From Shuttleworthella satelles DSM 14600 (GTDB lineage Bacteria; Bacillota; Clostridia; Lachnospirales; Lachnospiraceae): a DNA stretch of 64,000 bases. The stretch spans positions 62,001-126,000 of the forward strand of contig NZ_GG665866.1 in the NCBI RefSeq assembly GCF_000160115.1, written 5' to 3'. The notes under the pieces were generated by a model. That model had not been told where the DNA came from. It did not search any database and saw only the letters and a program-made list of their open reading frames with translations. This document shows positions 16,953 through 26,887 of this stretch, piece by piece; within the stretch, counting starts at the first letter, position 1; each line of letters opens with the position of its first letter. Both the position numbers and the translations under genes were made by a program.

Positions 16953-17921
16953 TTATTTCGATCCCTCCTGTTTTGGGAAAAGGATATCCGCAACTCCCTC
17001 ATAGGCCTTGCCCCAATTGGCATTGGGCTTGATCTGATAAAGGAACTTATCCATCATGTGAAACTTCCCCTGCTTTACCGCAGTCAGGCTCTGCCAGGCA
17101 GGATCCGATGAAAGGGTCTTTTCAACCGCCCGCTTGGCCTTATCCGTATCTGACCCCATTGTCGTGGCAAAGATATCGTCCGGATTCGACGCGACGACCG
17201 CCTCCATAGAAAAATCACCCTTGATAGAGGAATCCTTGTCAGCCACATTTTCCGCGCCCAGGTCCTTAAGGATCTCACCCAGGACAATCTCATTGCTCCC
17301 CATGACCTTAATGGCGCCGGAGCTGGCCACACGAATGACAAGAACTCTCGGATGCGATCCGTCCGCCCGTTTCTTGACCTGAGCGATCTGCTCCTGTACC
17401 TTGATCCCATTCTGCTCATACAGATCCGCCCTGCCCGTGATATCCGTCATGATTTTCAGCATGGACAGGTAATCGTCGAAGGAATCCACCTTGAAGAAGG
17501 CAGCCGGGATGCCTGCCTGTTTCAATTGATCATAGAGCCCCGTCTGAGCGTCAAATTTGGATGACCCTATGATAAAGTCAGGCTTTTCAGAGATCAGCTG
17601 TTCTAAATTGGGATGATACTGGTCTCCCAGATTTACAACATCATTTCCCAATTTGAGATTGGGATTGGTCCAGGAATCCTTAACTGTCGCTGATACCGTA
17701 CCGCCGGCAGACTGCCAGACATCCACGAAAGATCCCATAAGAACTGCCACCTTTTTCGGATTCTTAACAGTGATCTCATGACCGAGAGAATCCTGAAACG
17801 TCACCTCCCTGTCCTGTTTTGCCGCCTCCTGATTGACAGCCTGCTGTCCTGCCGGCTTGCCACAGCCTGCCAAGAGAATGGCGGACATTGCCAGGGCCAG
17901 GAGCACTCTCATCTTTTTCAC
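16953..17921 (-). CDS. Iron/siderophore-type ABC transporter substrate-binding lipoprotein
   Basis: A 322-residue lipoprotein with signal peptide and lipobox LLAGCGKP (Cys about residue 20). The mature part has the class III periplasmic-binding fold of FecB/FhuD/BtuF proteins: VTFQDSLGHEITVKNPKKVAVL, then LEQLISEKPDFIIGSSKF and a long central helix region. Substrate is an iron chelate or cobalamin. No permease adjoins it; the matching FecCD/FecE pair is 5.5 kb away at 9647-11438 on the opposite strand and is the most likely partner (inference). The start is a GTG at 17921 after GGAGAGAG. Confidence 0.85.
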   Translation of the reverse strand: MKKMRVLLALAMSAILLAGCGKPAGQQAVNQEAAKQDREVTFQDSLGHEITVKNPKKVAVLMGSFVDVWQSAGGTVSATVKDSWTNPNLKLGNDVVNLGDQYHPNLEQLISEKPDFIIGSSKFDAQTGLYDQLKQAGIPAAFFKVDSFDDYLSMLKIMTDITGRADLYEQNGIKVQEQIAQVKKRADGSHPRVLVIRVASSGAIKVMGSNEIVLGEILKDLGAENVADKDSSIKGDFSMEAVVASNPDDIFATTMGSDTDKAKRAVEKTLSSDPAWQSLTAVKQGKFHMMDKFLYQIKPNANWGKAYEGVADILFPKQEGSK

Positions 17922-18102
17922 TTTCTCTCTCCTCTTCTAATCTCCGTCGGGAATTTTATCCTGATATGTATCTTAGCACAGGCCCTTCTTTCCGAATACC
18001 GCTGATTCCCCTGCCGTCTCCCCTCTTGCTGCCTGTTTTCCCTCAGTTTTTCCCGTTCTTTCGGCGAAAGCTATCTCCTCTCTTCGGATGCTTCGCAGAA
18101 AA

Positions 18103-18690
18103 TCATTCCCCCAAAATCTCTGCCACACGTCGACGCAGAACAGGGACCACTTCCTTCATGAACCAGGGGTTCTTTCCCTGCCAGCGGAAATTCAGGGGAG
18201 ACGGATGCACAATTGGGAAATACTTGGGCAGGTACTCCTGATATGCCCGCACTGTCTCGGTCAGGTTGCGCTTGGCATCCTTACCCAGATAATAATCCAT
18301 CGCGTATTTGCCGATGATGATGGTCAGCTGTATCTGATCCATATAGGCAAGGATCTCCTGGTGGTACTCCTGGGCTATGAACTTGCGCGGGGGCTTATCT
18401 CCGCTTCCGGAGGCGGATTTCCCCGGGAAATAGAAGTCCATGGGCATAATGGCGATCCTCTCGGAGTAGAAGGTATCTCTGTCGATTCCCATCCAGTCCA
18501 TCAGTTTCTCTCCGGACTTGTCATTGAATGGAATCAGAGACTCCTCCACCTTCTTGCCCGGCGCCTGCCCGATGATGAGAATCCTGGCCTCTTTGTGCAG
18601 TTGATAGACCGGTGGGATATCTCGCCTGGTATATTCCGCGTTGCGGGGATCCTCTTCTAATCGCTTCGTAAGTTCTTCGACGCTCTTCAT
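18103..18690 (-). CDS. Uracil-DNA glycosylase superfamily protein
   Basis: A 195-residue enzyme of the uracil-DNA glycosylase fold, which removes uracil from DNA in base-excision repair. The first active-site motif is LIIGQAPGKKVEES near residue 37 and the second is IVHPSPLNFRWQGKN near 160. The segment MPMDFYFPGKSASGSGDKPP is typical of the subgroup often annotated as UDG family in Firmicutes. Family 4-type iron-sulfur cysteines are not evident. The start has AAGGAGGGCAAGGG upstream. It stands alone. Confidence 0.85.
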   Translation of the reverse strand: MKSVEELTKRLEEDPRNAEYTRRDIPPVYQLHKEARILIIGQAPGKKVEESLIPFNDKSGEKLMDWMGIDRDTFYSERIAIMPMDFYFPGKSASGSGDKPPRKFIAQEYHQEILAYMDQIQLTIIIGKYAMDYYLGKDAKRNLTETVRAYQEYLPKYFPIVHPSPLNFRWQGKNPWFMKEVVPVLRRRVAEILGE

Positions 18691-18835
18691 CCCTTGCCCT
18701 CCTTTCCTCTTTCACGGTTAATTTCCCTATAAGTCAATTTAACTTAATATATGTTATATCATCTTTGAGAGCTTCTTTGATGTATCTGCAACAAATATGT
18801 GAACCGCAATAGGAACTTCTACATTAAATTTAAAA

Positions 18836-18863
18836 TAACCCGGACCATTTGGGGGCCGGGTTA
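18836..18863 (-). terminator. Terminator of the starch operon
   Basis: TAACCCGG (18836-18843) pairs perfectly with CCGGGTTA (18856-18863). On the minus strand the stem is followed by TTTTAAATTT, just past the amylase stop at 18901. A run of A/T on the other side would also let it act in the opposite direction. Confidence 0.75.
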
Positions 18864-18900
18864 AAAAACAGGAGGGTCTAAGCAAAACTATGAAAGAATT

Positions 18901-20787
18901 TTAGAAGGACGGATATACATCTATCACCGTTCCTCCAACTCCTTTAAAATTCGCACCTGTAGACCATTTCTTATCATTGAACATAGCTTTAAACTCAAAA
19001 GACGCATTCTTTGGTATTCTCTCCGTCTCATAAGTCCAAACCTCGGAAGAAACGTTCAACATACTGCGTCCGCTATCCCAGGTTAAAGGATAACTATTAC
19101 CGCGCAAATACATTGTGTTCCCGTATCCAGCATCGCAGTGAACCCTAATTGTGGTCACAACTCTTTCCGGCTCTCTATATTCAGGAATTGAGTCCTTCAC
19201 AAAAACAAATGCCGTTTTCGCTGGAATCTGGACTTTTATCTGCTTTCCTGTTATTCCGCCAGATTGCACATTGACTTGATCCTGTGTATTCAAGTAATTC
19301 TGCAACTGATCACCTACACACAGGCTACTCTCAGTTCGAACAGGAATTGTTCTTTCCTCATTACTTGTTCCATTATTGATCATAGTAATAACTTCTTGAC
19401 CACTCACATCATCTCGTCGAGAATAAGCATAAATGTTATCTTCACACCACATTTCTCTCTGTGTACCAGTCTGCAGACACTTATAGTTTTTTCTTAACTC
19501 GCAAAGCCTCTGAATCGTCTGATACATATTACCGCTTTCATCAAAACCTGGCATCATTTCTCTATTCTCTTTATTTGCAATTCCAGCCCACTCTGTCGGT
19601 TTTCCTCCTCCAAAGCAATTCTGCTCTGTTCCGTAATAAATATCTGGTATTCCACGCACGGTAAACATGAATGTCATTGCAAGACGAAGCTTCTGATAAT
19701 TGTCGTCTGCAAGACAAAGGAAGCGGTCGCGATCATGATTATCGACAAAATTCACAAGATGGTTAATATCTTTATACTTATAATCTTGATCGAAAATCCC
19801 CTTAACATTTTTAAAGCTCGCGTCATGAGCAAACACTTCTCTGGATTGGAAGAAAAGAGGGAAGTCCAGTAAACCCCACTCTGAATTCGAAAAGGAGCTC
19901 ACATAATCTACATCCCCAACAAACACTTCACCAAATGATGGAACACCTAATTTTGCTTCAAACTCACGAATAAAATCTTTTGGCAGAGAACGAGCCGCAT
20001 CTATTCGCACTCCATCGGCGCCAGTATCATGAACCCATTGATAATAAGCGTCTTCAATCGCTTTTCTTGCTTCTGGATTCGACTGATCTAAGTCATCAAG
20101 ACCACCCAAGTCATAATTCAATACCTGATTTTCATTATTCCAATCATCAATATCACCATTATGATGATACCAGGCCGGATTATTAAAAGGTGCTGCAGGC
20201 TGATATTCCATCGAATCATAAGTGGACGAAGATCCCTTAAAGTAATCTGCTGTATGATTTGGTACAACATCCAAAACGACCTTTAGCCCTTTTTGGTGTG
20301 CCTCTGACACAAGATCAATCAGATCCTGTTTACTTCCGTAATGCGGATCCGCTTTATTATAATCATGTGTAAAGTAACCGTGATATCCAGACTCATTTCC
20401 ATCTCGGCTAAGAAGTTCATTTTCAGATGGTGGAGAAATCCATATTGCTGTCACTCCTAAGTCTTTAATATAATCCAGCTTCTGTCGAATTCCTTTCCAA
20501 TCGCCTCCCTGTGTATACTTCAATTGTCCAGGACGATATTCATACCCCTTTTTCCCATTATTTGACGGATCTCCATCATAAAATCGATCCGTTAAAATCA
20601 TATAGATAATATCGCTCTCATCTAAAACCTGACTACGTTCCGTCATAGACTTAATCTCAGATGAGCGATATGCATCTGCCGCTGTAAATTCCGCCTTATT
20701 CGTCGCATATGCGGTACTGGCAGGAATCCCTGTAACAAGTATCGTTCCTATAAGTACACAACCGACAATTATTTTAACTTTTTTCAT
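18901..20787 (-). CDS. Secreted GH13 alpha-amylase with C-terminal starch-binding-like domain
   Basis: A 628-residue secreted glycosidase hydrolysing alpha-1,4-glucans outside the cell. The signal peptide is residues 1-28 (hydrophobic core, ASTAYA). GH13 motifs: VVLDVVPNHT, the nucleophile GVRIDAARS near 261, acid/base SFGEVFVGD near 287, and VDNHDRDRF near 350. A beta domain follows. The C-terminal ~90 residues (TTIRVHCDAGYGNTMYLRG to GTVIDVYPSF) look like a starch-binding module. RBS AAGGAGATGCACA. It is the last gene of the LacI-controlled operon, 12 bases after the permease gene, and supplies maltodextrins to the transporter. GC content is lower than in most neighbours outside the operon. 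Confidence 0.9.
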   Translation of the reverse strand: MKKVKIIVGCVLIGTILVTGIPASTAYATNKAEFTAADAYRSSEIKSMTERSQVLDESDIIYMILTDRFYDGDPSNNGKKGYEYRPGQLKYTQGGDWKGIRQKLDYIKDLGVTAIWISPPSENELLSRDGNESGYHGYFTHDYNKADPHYGSKQDLIDLVSEAHQKGLKVVLDVVPNHTADYFKGSSSTYDSMEYQPAAPFNNPAWYHHNGDIDDWNNENQVLNYDLGGLDDLDQSNPEARKAIEDAYYQWVHDTGADGVRIDAARSLPKDFIREFEAKLGVPSFGEVFVGDVDYVSSFSNSEWGLLDFPLFFQSREVFAHDASFKNVKGIFDQDYKYKDINHLVNFVDNHDRDRFLCLADDNYQKLRLAMTFMFTVRGIPDIYYGTEQNCFGGGKPTEWAGIANKENREMMPGFDESGNMYQTIQRLCELRKNYKCLQTGTQREMWCEDNIYAYSRRDDVSGQEVITMINNGTSNEERTIPVRTESSLCVGDQLQNYLNTQDQVNVQSGGITGKQIKVQIPAKTAFVFVKDSIPEYREPERVVTTIRVHCDAGYGNTMYLRGNSYPLTWDSGRSMLNVSSEVWTYETERIPKNASFEFKAMFNDKKWSTGANFKGVGGTVIDVYPSF

Positions 20788-20798
20788 TGTGCATCTCC

Positions 20799-21635
20799 TT
20801 ATCCCTTCAAGCCACCTGCTTGAAGACCAGACACAAAGTATTTTTGTAGGGTAATAAAAATCACAAATACTGGAATTAAGCTAAAAATTGACAGAGCAAA
20901 GACACTGCCCCACTCTGTAAACTGGTGCTCACCGAAGAATCCTGCTATCGCAATTGGCATTGTCCTCTTTTCATCTTCATCAATAACGGTTAATGCCCAT
21001 TGAAATTCATCCCATGAAGTAAGGAAGTTGAAAATGCTCACGGAAGCGATTGCTGGCTTAGAGAGCGGTACAATCACCTTAAAGAAAACAGCAAAGACAT
21101 CTCCTCCTTCGACATACACCGCTTCATCATAGTCCGTCGGAATATTTTGGATATAGTTCATAATCATGAATGTAGAGAAAGGCATCACCCAAGCTACATA
21201 AAACGGAACCAGCCCGAGATCCGAATTTGTCAGATGCAGATAGTTGGCCAGCTGAAACTGTGTAATGATCATTGTTGTTCCCGGAATAATCATTGTCCCG
21301 ATAACAAGACCAATGAGGAGTTTCCGTCCCCGAAAGCGAAATCTTGCCAGACAGAATGCCAGCGCAGACGCAACAAAAGCGGATACTATCACAGTCAGGC
21401 AGGCCACCAGAACACTGTTCAGAAAGTTTCTAAAAAACTTTGATTGACTCAAGACCTTCTGAAAGTTGACCAGAGTAATCTGTTCTATTCTTGGGAAGAA
21501 ATGTGGCGGAAATTCATAGAGTGCACCATTGGGCTTGAGGGAAACCCCAAGCATATAAATCATGGGCATAATAGAAAGCATCGCTCCAATCACCAAGAGG
21601 ACATAGATCACTACTGTTCTCGTCTTCCTTTTCAT
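20799..21635 (-). CDS. MalG-type sugar ABC transporter permease
   Basis: A 278-residue inner-membrane permease of the carbohydrate CUT1 family with six hydrophobic helices and the EAA loop DEAVYVEGGDVFAVFFKVIV, which docks the ATPase. I chose the ATG at 21635, eight bases after GGAGG; the in-frame GTG at 21644 directly abuts that site. It follows malF by five bases. Substrate by context: maltodextrins from starch. As usual for CUT1 systems, no ATPase gene is in the operon; a shared MsmX-type ATPase elsewhere is expected. Confidence 0.9.
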   Translation of the reverse strand: MKRKTRTVVIYVLLVIGAMLSIMPMIYMLGVSLKPNGALYEFPPHFFPRIEQITLVNFQKVLSQSKFFRNFLNSVLVACLTVIVSAFVASALAFCLARFRFRGRKLLIGLVIGTMIIPGTTMIITQFQLANYLHLTNSDLGLVPFYVAWVMPFSTFMIMNYIQNIPTDYDEAVYVEGGDVFAVFFKVIVPLSKPAIASVSIFNFLTSWDEFQWALTVIDEDEKRTMPIAIAGFFGEHQFTEWGSVFALSIFSLIPVFVIFITLQKYFVSGLQAGGLKG

Positions 21636-21640
21636 CTTGC

Positions 21641-22528
21641 TCACCTCCGATCCTTATTTCTCATTGCTTTAAACTGAATCAAAGCCAGGAAAACCAAAAT
21701 CAACGCAATAATGAAAGAAAGAGCGGATGCATAACCATATTCTCCATTTCCGAACGCCTTATAATACATCCAGGTCAAAACCATTTCCGTCTGATGCATG
21801 GGTTTTCCGCCTGTGATCATCTTGACCGGTGTAAAGGTATTAAAGCCTCCGATTGTTAATACAATCATTGCAAACATGACCGTTGAGCGAATTCCTGGAA
21901 GTGTAATATAAATAAATTTCTGCCAGGGACCGGAGCCATCCATTTCCGCCGACTCATACTGCTCCTTGGGAATACTCTGCAAAGCGGCTAAAAAAACGAC
22001 CATGTTCCAACCAATTCCCTTCCAGATTCCAAGGAGAATCATCACTGTCATCGCTCCTGCTCTGGAGTCCAGCCAGGCGACATTCCCCGTCATCAGGTGC
22101 AGAACGTTTGTTAGCAAATAGTTCAATAGTCCCTCGGTATTGAAAATATACCGGAAAACCAAAGATACGATGACCCATGATGTAATAACCGGTGTGTAGT
22201 AAATGACACGAAAACTTACACTAAATTTGGGAATAGAATTGATAAAGATCGCAGTTAAAAGCCCTAATGCCATTTGCCCAGGGACTGTGAATAAGGTGTA
22301 AAGCAAGGTGTTCTGAAGAGAGATTAAGAAGGTCTGATCCTTCAGAACTCTAAGATAGTTCTGCAACCCACAAAAAGCGTGCCCCAGGTCAACATCAAAT
22401 CCCCATGAGAAGAAGCTCATATAGAAGAGTTTTGCAATGGGATAAATTGTAAATAGCAAGAATAGTATCAACCCTGGAAGCAAAAGAACCATGACCTGCT
22501 TTCGATTATGCTTTATCTTAATATCCAT
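21641..22528 (-). CDS. MalF-type sugar ABC transporter permease
   Basis: A 295-residue CUT1 permease with six predicted helices. The EAA motif is EQYESAEMDGSGPWQKFIYI near residues 190-210. It pairs with the MalG-type permease downstream to form the membrane channel. AGGGGTAAAGC precedes the ATG. Together with the binding protein upstream (70-base gap) it makes a maltodextrin-type importer; exact substrate is inferred from the two GH13 enzymes in the operon. Confidence 0.9.
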   Translation of the reverse strand: MDIKIKHNRKQVMVLLLPGLILFLLFTIYPIAKLFYMSFFSWGFDVDLGHAFCGLQNYLRVLKDQTFLISLQNTLLYTLFTVPGQMALGLLTAIFINSIPKFSVSFRVIYYTPVITSWVIVSLVFRYIFNTEGLLNYLLTNVLHLMTGNVAWLDSRAGAMTVMILLGIWKGIGWNMVVFLAALQSIPKEQYESAEMDGSGPWQKFIYITLPGIRSTVMFAMIVLTIGGFNTFTPVKMITGGKPMHQTEMVLTWMYYKAFGNGEYGYASALSFIIALILVFLALIQFKAMRNKDRR

Positions 22529-22597
22529 GCTTTACCCCTATCAAAGGAGGAGACACTCTCTGCGTGGAGCTCCTCCTTCTGATTACACCGTGATGAA

Positions 22598-23872
22598 CTA
22601 CTCCTGCAACATCTTGTCAATCTCCGCTGCGAGCTTGTCCAGACTTTCCTGTGCGTTTGCGCCGTCTTTAATAATCGATGTCATAACTGTCGTCATCTGA
22701 TTATCAATTTCTGTCCACTTTGCAATAGGAGGGCGCGCCTGCGCCGTTTCAATCGCCTTAAGGAAAGGCGCAAAGTCTGCTTTCTTAACAGAATCATTCT
22801 CAAGCGCTTTTTTGTTGGCTGGAATTTGTCCACAAGCCGCCATTGCAACCTGGGCCTCTTCTCCGCTCATGAATTTCATAAATTCCCAGGCGCCTTCCTT
22901 ATTTCCACCCTGGAACATCCCAATGTCTTCACCGCCGAGAACGGAGATTGAACCTCCTTTACCAGCCGGCATGGTTGCGGTTCCATACTTGAAGTCCGGA
23001 TAAGAGCCCTTCAACTCCGCAATTTTCCATGGCCCCTCCAAGAGCATAGAATATCGCCCTGTGCCAAAGCCATCTGTCATTGGAATATCTCCACTGTTAA
23101 AACCAGTAAAGCTCTGCTTTTTATAGAGATCCGCCAGCTTCTGGACAGCCTCGACTGTCTCTTTGCTGTTCAAATACCCACTGGCCTTCTTGTAATCCTT
23201 GTCCATAACGAACCCGCCATTGCTCCAGATATAAGGAAGAAGATTCCACCCCGCCAGGGCCGGTTCATCCAAACCCCAAACCTGCTGCCCTTTTTCATCT
23301 TTTCCTGATAGCTTTTCGGCATCTGCATACAACTCATCCAAGGTATTTGGCGCCGTCAGCCCTGCCTTTTCAAAGGCCTCCTTATTGTAAAAAAGAATTT
23401 TCGAGTTTACATTCAGGCCAATCGCGTAATAATTCCCATTAATCTTTGCCGTGGACATAGAATTTGACAGAATCGAATCGTTGACTGTTTGGAAATCCTG
23501 CATTTCCTTATCCACCGGAACCAGTATGCCCATCTTCTGGAACTCGGGAACCCAGGCAATATCAAGCCTCGCCACATCCGGTAAATTTTTGGAATTTGCG
23601 CCAATTAATATTTTATTGTGAAGGTCCTCCCAGCTATATGCGACAGCCTGCACCTTATACTCCGGATGCTCCTGCTCAAATTTAGGAATCAAGGTTTCGC
23701 TTAAGACTTTGCTTTCTTTTGATTCCGCACTGTAGTTATGCCAGAAAGTAATTGTAGTCTTTTCCTTTGACGCATCTTTTTTATTGTTCTGACCCGAGGA
23801 TCCACATCCTCCAAATGCCGTTGCCAGCATGGTCAATGATAAAACAACACTGCATACCTTCTTCAGCTTCAT
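22598..23872 (-). CDS. MalE-type sugar-binding lipoprotein
   Basis: A 424-residue extracellular solute-binding protein, family 1. The signal peptide ends in the lipobox ATAFGGCGSSG (Cys near 23). The mature part begins with TITFWHNYSAES and contains GFGTGRYSMLLEGPWKIAEL, typical of maltose/maltodextrin-binding proteins. AGGGAGGAAGAAT precedes the ATG. It delivers oligosaccharides to the two permeases encoded just downstream. Confidence 0.9.
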   Translation of the reverse strand: MKLKKVCSVVLSLTMLATAFGGCGSSGQNNKKDASKEKTTITFWHNYSAESKESKVLSETLIPKFEQEHPEYKVQAVAYSWEDLHNKILIGANSKNLPDVARLDIAWVPEFQKMGILVPVDKEMQDFQTVNDSILSNSMSTAKINGNYYAIGLNVNSKILFYNKEAFEKAGLTAPNTLDELYADAEKLSGKDEKGQQVWGLDEPALAGWNLLPYIWSNGGFVMDKDYKKASGYLNSKETVEAVQKLADLYKKQSFTGFNSGDIPMTDGFGTGRYSMLLEGPWKIAELKGSYPDFKYGTATMPAGKGGSISVLGGEDIGMFQGGNKEGAWEFMKFMSGEEAQVAMAACGQIPANKKALENDSVKKADFAPFLKAIETAQARPPIAKWTEIDNQMTTVMTSIIKDGANAQESLDKLAAEIDKMLQE

Positions 23873-23965
23873 ATTCTTCCTCCCTGTGAAATTAAGACTT
23901 CTTCCTCGAAAAAAGAATTTCCTGTGTTATTCCTCTACAGATGATCCGTTTTCAAAAAGTTTTCC

Positions 23966-25714
23966 CTATATTGCCCTCCATATTTCAAGAGAATATGCCG
24001 ATACGTCTGACGTCTCCATCCCCTTTTGAGCATTTTCTCCATCTGCTGGCATGAAGAGGATTTTCTCCCATCCATCCGTATCAAACGGTATCTTTCCCCA
24101 ATCATCACCTCCATTCAAAATAACCAAGTAGGATTCCTCCCGGTTAAAACGATAAAATCCCAACATTCGTCCCACAACAAAGGCACTTTGAAAACGTCCG
24201 TTCAAGAGGACTTCATGACTGCTTCTAAAGTGAATCAGTTCTCTATACCATCTCAGCAGATCTTGATTTTGTTGATCTTCTTCCCAATTCATACAAGCTC
24301 TGCAAAGAGGATCCGTATCAGCTGTCATTCCGACTTCATCGCCATAATAAACAGCCGGACACCCGACAAATGTCATCTGCAACGCAACTGCTATTTTGAG
24401 TTTCCTGAGATCCCCGCCGCATGCAAATAGAAATCTATCCGTGTCATGACTGTCGATCAGGTTGTACATCTGCGACATTTTCTCAAACGGATATAACATC
24501 ATCATATGATTTAGGCGACTGTTAAACTCTTCCGTTGAGATTGCCTTCGACCCCAACCAGTCTACGAGTGCATCACGAAAAAGATAATTCATGGCACTAT
24601 CTAGACGATTCCCGTGAAGCAGTCGATCAGCGTCTCCCCAGGTCTCTCCCAGCAAGAAAGAATCCGGACTCACACCTTTTACTTCAAATGCAAATCGTTC
24701 CCAAAACTGTGTGGGTATCTCATCAGCCACATCAAGACGCCAACCATCAATCTGAAATTTTTCAATCCAGTATTTTCCAACAGCTATAAAATAGTCCTGT
24801 GCCTGGCGATTCGCCAGGTTTATCTTTGGCATCCATCGATAAAAGCCCACACAATCATACTTTGGCGCACCTGATTCCAACGGGTATTCCTGAACAAAAA
24901 ACCAATCCCGGTATTTTGATGCTCTTCCCTTCTCCAAAACATCTTGAAAAGGTCCCCAGGCATAACCGCAATGATTAAAAACTCCGTCTAAGAGGACTTT
25001 CATCCCTGTCAGATGCGCCTGCCCAATAAGGTCCCTCAGGTCTTTTTCTTCACCAAAATCCGGATCAATCCTGTAATAATTCACCGTATCATACCTGTGA
25101 TTGGATGTTCCCTCAAAAACCGGATTTAAATACAGACAGTTAACTCCCAGCTTTTCTAAATACGGAAGTTTCTGCCGAATGCCTGCTAAATTGCCTCCCA
25201 TATAATTTTGCCTTGTTGGCAAGCTTCCCCAAGGCTCGAAGATATGATTCCCCACTTCTTGCTTTTCTCCCGACTTCCAAAAACGATCCGGAAAAATCTG
25301 GTAGAAAATGAATCGCTGTTTCTCAAAATTCACATACTGAAAATCACTCGGGTTTGGCCAGAGGAACTCAAAAAAATTCCCTGTTGTTTTCTCTTCCTCC
25401 TCGCAAAATTTACTTGCTCCCAACCAGGTTGAAGAATGATCAGAAAAATCGATTTTAAATCGGTAGCGAATATAAGCCGCGATCGGCTTGATTTTTATAT
25501 GGCACTCAAATTGGTCGCTCACTCCATCGCTGTAATACCTCCGCATAGATTCTCTTTGAATTTTTTTTTCGCTTTTATCCCCTCGCTTCCAATATTCCAA
25601 ATAAATACCTCTCACATCATCCTTCGCTACCCGGATTCTGATCGTAAGCTCTGTTCTGGAATTTGGATAAATAAACTCTTCTGTGGGGCGAAATACAACC
25701 GCCGCTCTGTTCAT
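23966..25714 (-). CDS. Cytoplasmic GH13 maltodextrin hydrolase (neopullulanase/cyclomaltodextrinase-like)
   Basis: A 582-residue GH13 enzyme without a signal peptide, so it acts on imported oligosaccharides. An N-terminal CBM34-like beta domain (about residues 1-110) precedes the barrel. Catalytic motifs: nucleophile GWRLDVADE near 326, acid/base LLGETWGD near 356, and LIDSHDTDRF near 422. The N-terminal domain plus this motif set is typical of neopullulanase or cyclomaltodextrinase subfamilies. GGAGGCGTGAGTGTGAT precedes the ATG, a rather long spacing. The gene starts seven bases after the lacI-type stop. Confidence 0.9.
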   Translation of the reverse strand: MNRAAVVFRPTEEFIYPNSRTELTIRIRVAKDDVRGIYLEYWKRGDKSEKKIQRESMRRYYSDGVSDQFECHIKIKPIAAYIRYRFKIDFSDHSSTWLGASKFCEEEEKTTGNFFEFLWPNPSDFQYVNFEKQRFIFYQIFPDRFWKSGEKQEVGNHIFEPWGSLPTRQNYMGGNLAGIRQKLPYLEKLGVNCLYLNPVFEGTSNHRYDTVNYYRIDPDFGEEKDLRDLIGQAHLTGMKVLLDGVFNHCGYAWGPFQDVLEKGRASKYRDWFFVQEYPLESGAPKYDCVGFYRWMPKINLANRQAQDYFIAVGKYWIEKFQIDGWRLDVADEIPTQFWERFAFEVKGVSPDSFLLGETWGDADRLLHGNRLDSAMNYLFRDALVDWLGSKAISTEEFNSRLNHMMMLYPFEKMSQMYNLIDSHDTDRFLFACGGDLRKLKIAVALQMTFVGCPAVYYGDEVGMTADTDPLCRACMNWEEDQQNQDLLRWYRELIHFRSSHEVLLNGRFQSAFVVGRMLGFYRFNREESYLVILNGGDDWGKIPFDTDGWEKILFMPADGENAQKGMETSDVSAYSLEIWRAI

Positions 25715-25721
25715 ATCACAC

Positions 25722-26744
25722 TCACGCCTCCTTTCTTGCAGTAGTATGCCTTTCGATCACTCGGGTTGGGATCAGGATATGTCTGTATTTATGATCCCTC
25801 TCTTTAATCTGGTTCAATAGTATGTCAGCCGCCTGAGCACCTGCTTCATATGTATCTACATCAATACAGCTGATTGACGGATCAAGAAATTCCGTTATAT
25901 CTGTATTGTCAAAGCATAAAACTCCGACCGCTTCGGGAAGAGAAATTTTAAGATCTCTTGCCTTGTGCACAACTGATGCCGCTATTCGGTCATTGCTGCA
26001 AAGACACGCCACGGTCTTCTGTTCTGTTGGATTTATCTTTCTCAAAAACAATTCTATTTCCTGCGCTTCATGTCCCCCTTCAAGCACAGAGTAGCGATCT
26101 TTTGAAATGGATTTGCGCTCCATTTCTCCAATAAATCCATATATTCTCTCCTTCTCAAACAGCTGGTTTTTGGCGTTCGTCAGGAAACAAATCTGATGAT
26201 ATCCTTTCGTCAAGAGATGTTTTGCTGCAATTTGTCCCGCCTGGATATTATCAATATCAACCCAGGTAGCCAGTTCCGGTTCATCCTGTTTTCCAAGAAT
26301 CACAAATGGGAAATCTGCCTTTCGCAATTCCATCAATAAATGGGTATTCGCCAGTTTCTCCGGAATAATAAGTCCATCCAATTTTTTCCCGCTCACCAGA
26401 CGGAGAATCGACCTGTTTTTTTGCTCTCTCAAATCCGCATTCACGATCATCAGGTTATATCCTTTCTCCTGTGCGACCGCCTCCAGCGCAAAGACTGTTC
26501 GATTGAAAAAGCGATTTGAATAATCTTCCGGACTCCTGGTATCCACAGCAAGACCAATCACATGCGAAGTGGCTTTCGCAAGCCCCCTGGCTAAATCATT
26601 CGGAACATAGTTTAAATCGCGCATTGCTTTGCGAATTTTTTCACTGGTCTCCGGGGATATTACGCTCTTATGATTTAAAACCCTGGATACTGTCGAAGCT
26701 GACACTCCCGCCAATTTTGCTACATCGCGAATTGTTGTTCCCAT
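25722..26744 (-). CDS. LacI-family transcriptional regulator of the starch operon
   Basis: A 340-residue LacI/GalR repressor. The N-terminal HTH is MGTTIRDVAKLAGVSASTVS with the hinge helix NDLARGLA. The remainder is the periplasmic-binding-like effector domain, with RVIERHTTAR at the C-terminus. I chose the ATG at 26744, preceded by AAAAAGGAGATAT; the upstream in-frame ATG at 26774 lacks a site. It is first gene in the operon and has two candidate operators directly upstream, so autorepression and control of the whole unit by a maltodextrin signal are likely (inference). Confidence 0.9.
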   Translation of the reverse strand: MGTTIRDVAKLAGVSASTVSRVLNHKSVISPETSEKIRKAMRDLNYVPNDLARGLAKATSHVIGLAVDTRSPEDYSNRFFNRTVFALEAVAQEKGYNLMIVNADLREQKNRSILRLVSGKKLDGLIIPEKLANTHLLMELRKADFPFVILGKQDEPELATWVDIDNIQAGQIAAKHLLTKGYHQICFLTNAKNQLFEKERIYGFIGEMERKSISKDRYSVLEGGHEAQEIELFLRKINPTEQKTVACLCSNDRIAASVVHKARDLKISLPEAVGVLCFDNTDITEFLDPSISCIDVDTYEAGAQAADILLNQIKERDHKYRHILIPTRVIERHTTARKEA

Positions 26745-26768
26745 ATATCTCCTTTTTATGTTCTTGTT

Positions 26769-26784
26769 ATGCAACCGGTTGCAT
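26769..26784 (-). promoter_or_regulatory. LacI-type operator (perfect palindrome)
   Basis: ATGCAACCGGTTGCAT is a perfect 16-bp palindrome with the central CG typical of LacI-family operators. It lies 24 bases upstream of the lacI-type start, in the leader of the operon transcript. Confidence 0.75.
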
Positions 26785-26887
26785 TATTTTTGAAATAAAA
26801 GCGCTGGCAAATATTCTGTCAGCGATACATTCTTCTTTTTTCATCCATTTTTAGCGATTTCTAATCCAATAAATCAGGCCTTGGTAT

